A stretch of DNA of 64,000 nt, taken from the NCBI GenBank assembly GCA_018136815.1, contig CM030932.1, forward strand, positions 1,522,793 to 1,586,792, written 5' to 3'. The position numbers and the translations under genes were made by a program. Source of the stretch: Isochrysis galbana (taxonomy: Eukaryota; Haptophyta; Isochrysidales; Isochrysidaceae). Under the pieces are notes generated by a model, which saw only the letters and a list, made by a program, of their open reading frames with translations, had not been told where the DNA came from and ran no database searches. Within the stretch, counting starts at the first letter, position 1, and the number at the start of each line of letters is the position of its first letter. Of the stretch, positions 61,106 to 64,000 are shown piece by piece.

Positions 61106-61762
61106 GTGTCGCGTTCCCGAATCGACACTCGTAAGGCTTCTCTTCGTCGTTCGGTATTTATCGTTATAATTCGCTGCTTTCTCTCGTCCTCGGTCAAAAG
61201 CTTCGCGTGGACGCATGGGATCTTGGGTTGTGGAGCGCTCTCTCTCTTTCTCTCGAAGAGATGGGAAGTTTCCCCACCTTTCTCCCTCCCAGGCGCCTCG
61301 CAAATAGGTTTAATTTGCTATCTTCCCTGCGTTTCTTTATCTGCTTCTGGGGGCAACCAGGTTTAATTTGCGACCTCTTCGTATCTCCCCCTTAGGCACA
61401 TCGCACTTCTCTCGTCTTATTCGATAGGTCTCTTGGAATCCTGCGCGGCAGGATTGCCCCTCGTTTCCGTTATGGTGCGATTCCCCTTCCAGACGAGATC
61501 GCCGACAGCTCGCCCTTTGATCGTCGTCCGTTGTCGAGCAAATTAAACCTATTTGCGAGGCGCCTGGGAGGAAGAAATGTGGGGAAACTTCCCTTCTCTT
61601 TCGAGAGAAAGAGAGAGAGCGCTCCACAACCCACGATCCCATGCATCCAAGCGAAGCTTTTGACCGAGAACGAGAGAAAGCAGAGAATTATAACGATAAA
61701 TGCCGAACGACGAAGAGAAGAGCGAAGCCTAACGAGTGTCGATTCGCGAATGCGACAACGTG
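61106..61762. mobile_element. Foldback-type element with ~220-bp inverted arms
   Basis: The left arm (about 61106-61325: TGTCGCGTTCCCGAATCGAC, TTCGGTATTTATCGTTAT, GGTCAAAAGCTTCGC, CTCTCTCTTTCTCTCG, GGCGCCTCGCAAATAGG) is repeated inverted at about 61538-61762 with only scattered differences. The spacer is the segment shared with 45400-45600. The arms could pair into a long hairpin. The target duplication is not clear, and no protein is encoded. Confidence 0.7.
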
Positions 61763-62145
61763 TCTTCTCGCCCCGTTTGGGTAAGAGAAGACGGGGGCGC
61801 CAGAGCCAGGAGGGAAGGGCCGCGGCTCGCCGCGGCCACTCGCTCTAGCGAGGGAGATTAGCGCTTCTGGGCTCCTATCTCACGAGTGCCCCCCCCCCCC
61901 CCCTGCGTTGCTTTTACCCGAAAGGGTTTTTCCCCCAGCGTGGACTCGAGGAGAGGACGCGCTGGGGTGCGCGGGGTCGGTGCATGCACTGGGGGGAGGA
62001 CAAATATCGAGGGGAGGGGGCAGTGCCCCCACCCCCCGGTATCACTCGGACACCTGGCCCGTCAGGCATGGCGGGATTCCGGGACGGAAAAGTTATGTCC
62101 AATTAGCTAGTGGGGTTGGCTAGGATATAACATTGATTATTTTAT
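61755..62145 (+). mobile_element. Element N, 5'-truncated copy
   Basis: Starts at ACGTGTCTTCTCGCCCCG and runs through GCGAGGGAGATTAGCGC, the C-run, CCCAGCGTGGACTCGAGG and CCGGGACGGAAAAGTTATG to the AT-rich tail (ACATTGATTATTTTATTTA). It matches the 3' half of the complete copies. Confidence 0.8.
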
Positions 62146-62440
62146 TTATCGTCTAGGCTCTAGGCCTAGGCATCTAGGCATGCAGAAGAGCATTGAAATA
62201 TTTTTTGAAATTTGAAATTTTTGTCGAAATTTGGGCAAACTTTTTGAAATTTTGCACATATTTTTGATCGAAATTTGGGCCGAAAAAAATTGAAATATCC
62301 GCCAGGCCCTAGCGAGTAGATTCCCTAGAGCTGCACAAGCCTACGAGTAAAAGGGGCTGACGGACGAGTAAGAGAGGTTAAAACAAGAGGGTCGATTCGC
62401 GGATACGACACTGGACGTGGACCCTCACACATCACACATG
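62146..62440. repeat. AT-rich GAAATTT-type low-complexity stretch and flank
   Basis: 62190-62305 repeats GAAATTT, TTTTTGAAATTT and CGAAATTTGGGC-like words in both orientations. No gene. It lies between element N and the tRNA region. Confidence 0.6.
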
Positions 62441-62708
62441 CGATATGGGATATGGATATGTGATATTATTATGTGAGCACCCCGTGACCCGTGAGCACCA
62501 ATGTACAACGCACCAGGCTGTGTATTCCGTGACTCACTCACCCGGCGTAGACGTGAATGGTGAGCGCACAGTGTCCGGAATTAGTTACCCACTCAGGATG
62601 CCCCGAGTTGCATGTTGCAAGCAGCCGCTCAGCGCGCCTAGTCCCCTGGTATGTCCTGGTTTTAGCTGTGGTATAGAAATAACTTCTTTCACTGCTGAGC
62701 ATATGATC

Positions 62709-62797
62709 TCCTCTGTAGTCTAGTTGGTTAGGATAGTCGGCTCTCAAGGCGTCTTCAGGGATCCCGACAGACTCGGGTTCGAGTCCCGGCGGAGGAA
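62709..62797 (+). tRNA. tRNA-Glu(CTC) with a 16-base intron
   Basis: The acceptor stem TCCTCTG pairs with CGGAGGA (62709-62715 and 62790-62796). The D arm is GTCTAGTTGGTTAGGAT. The anticodon stem GTCGG (62736-62740) pairs with CCGAC (62764-62768). The anticodon loop starts CTCTCA, giving CTC at 62743-62745. An extra ~16 bases sit after position 37, where nuclear tRNA introns lie. The T arm is TCGGG-TTCGAGT-CCCGG, and the discriminator is A (62797). The A and B boxes are intact. The D-arm sequence is typical of tRNA-Glu. Confidence 0.88.
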
Positions 62798-63132
62798 ACC
62801 TTTTCTTTTGCACACGCGCGTTCACTTCTTAGGGGGGGGGTGAGTATGTAGTTGACGGGTGTTCTTATTGTCGCGCGCCGTGAGTGGGGTGTGTTCGCGG
62901 CGTTGCTGTGGAATGCATTTCGTTGTTTCGCTTGGTTGAGCGCCGCGGGGTGCATTTCGTTCTTTCGCTTGGTTGAGCGCCTCGTTTACGCGGCGCGAGG
63001 AAAATTTTCAGGGTTTTTGACGGTGTTCACTCTGCACTCTGGGGGTCAAGGGAGTAGTTAGGTAGTTGACTATGCTCAAACGTGTCGCATTCGCGATCGA
63101 CCTCGTCCGCGGCCTTTGACTTTACTCGTTTC
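62798..63132. other. tRNA 3' flank
   Basis: A T-rich run after the tRNA (CCTTTTCTTTTG, 62799-62810) can serve as the polymerase III terminator. A 20-base unit, TTCGCTTGGTTGAGCGCC, occurs twice (about 62927 and 62965). No gene is seen. Confidence 0.45.
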
Positions 63133-64000
63133 AACTAAGTTTATACTTAGACGCGATGGAGCGCGCCGCCGCGACTCCCCTCTCCTTCGGGCCCCTCGCC
63201 GAGGGCGCCCCCCCCAGTGCCCATGGAGCAGCCGCTGCCGAAGCGGCCGCGTCCGCCCACCGAGGCCGAGCAGGTGCGTGCGACTCCGGTCGCGCCACAC
63301 GGCCCGTGGCCCCGGCCACACCACCCATGGCAGCCATGCTGGCCTCCCCCATGGGGGGCAGCAGGCTGCTGGCAGCACCCCATCAATGCCAGGCTCAAGC
63401 TCAAGCAGCCACCCTTCCATTGGGCATGCCTTATGGCAGAGGCCCCTCTCGCCCTGGCAAGGGCCGCGCTGCTCCGGCAGCGCGGCCCGAGGCCGGGTGG
63501 CCCCTATGGGCACAACATCCACCCCACTGCAACGCACAACATACCCTCCAAAGACACCATCCCATACACACCACACCACACGCATGAGGCTCACATACAC
63601 GACCCTCCAGGGGAAGACCGGCACAGGACGGCACCTCCCGTCGCTCCCACCCGCACGACACTGACTATGAACACCCCCGCCCATGATCTATAGGACCAAG
63701 ACTCAGACGATGACAACAACATCACAGACTCAGATGACTCCTTTGACCTCTCATTCCATCAAGCCGGAGATATCATAATCCAAGACACGACGGTGTACGC
63801 TGCCATCGTCGAGCTCCTGCTAGAACTCGAGGGAGTAGACCCCGAGCCAGACTTCTGGGCCCGCTCGGCGAGGGCGAGGGGCCCGTGGCACATAGCGGTC
63901 AACGAAGACTGCGCACAGCAATTTGTAGCAAAATACGGCGACACTACCAACCTCCGCATCCACGCCCAAGACATCCCGGTACGCATCCGCGTCGAGTCCA
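63133..64000 (+). mobile_element. LINE 5' end, plus strand, running off the right edge
   Basis: The hairpin CTAAGTTTATACTTAG (63135-63150) precedes ATGGAGCGCGCC at 63156. The N-terminal Pro-rich part is split between two frames (a shift near 63210), the second containing PLPKRPRPPTEAEQVRAT. After a TAG at about 63692 the frame continues SDDSFDLSFHQAGD, TTVYAAIVELLLELEGVDPE and GPWHIAVNEDCAQQF to the window end. It is the same protein as the minus-strand LINE at 45597-48929. The frameshift and stop make this copy defective unless they are sequence errors. Confidence 0.8.

Overview
The window is nuclear DNA from a eukaryote, most likely a unicellular alga with a secondary red-type plastid. The genes have short introns with clear splice sites. 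A serine acetyltransferase carries a hydrophobic leader followed by an AAAF motif, like the bipartite plastid leaders of heterokont and haptophyte algae. At least two introns use GC-AG borders. The species is not identifiable from the sequence. Two 100-N runs (12782-12881 and 30501-30600) are assembly gaps of unknown true size.

Host genes, left to right: a six-exon type II DNA topoisomerase (917-5506, +); a bifunctional peptidyl-glycine alpha-amidating enzyme (10095-12466, -); the start of a mitochondrial PDK/BCKDK-type kinase running into a gap (13023-13954, -); an unrecognised membrane protein with an internal duplication and ~34-residue repeats (15562-17437, -); an elongin-B-like ubiquitin-fold protein (31306-31817, -); octanoyltransferase LipB/LIPT2 (34047-35050, +); serine acetyltransferase (39842-40867, +); an ATG14/UVRAG-like subunit (42131-44136, +); a coiled-coil protein (50390-52024, +); an ankyrin/LRR-like protein with repeat-derived ends (52848-53912, +); an unrecognised protein (55660-56744, +); and an intron-containing tRNA-Glu(CTC) (62709-62797, +). 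They form no operons and are single genes in a sea of repeats.

Most of the rest is mobile DNA. (1) A Ty3/gypsy chromovirus (20760-30500, -) whose polyprotein carries, ahead of the protease, a phage-type cytosine-C5 DNA methyltransferase domain. A solo LTR with its 5-bp duplication and an LTR fragment lie beside it. (2) A non-LTR (LINE) family with one long ORF (CCHH zinc fingers, EEP endonuclease, RT, C-terminal zinc finger), present as 5' pieces (48929, 63156, 8517, 9317, 50206) and 3' pieces (7826, 9015, 35205, 55214, 59783). (3) A non-autonomous ~0.88-kb partner, here called element N, with two complete copies bounded by 16- and 19-bp target duplications. (4) Terminal-inverted-repeat elements: two hAT-like ones with 8-bp duplications (33144-33344; 38040-38848) and a 408-bp element (49457-49864) carrying a cytochrome-b561-like gene fragment.

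The most striking pattern is a hairpin at the extreme 5' end of both the LINE and element N, a few bases before the first ATG. Its stem sequence changes between copies while pairing is kept, and one subgroup keeps a UUAU loop. The other lead observations are the retrotransposon-borne methyltransferase and a SAP-like insertion in a topoisomerase II that looks organelle-targeted.
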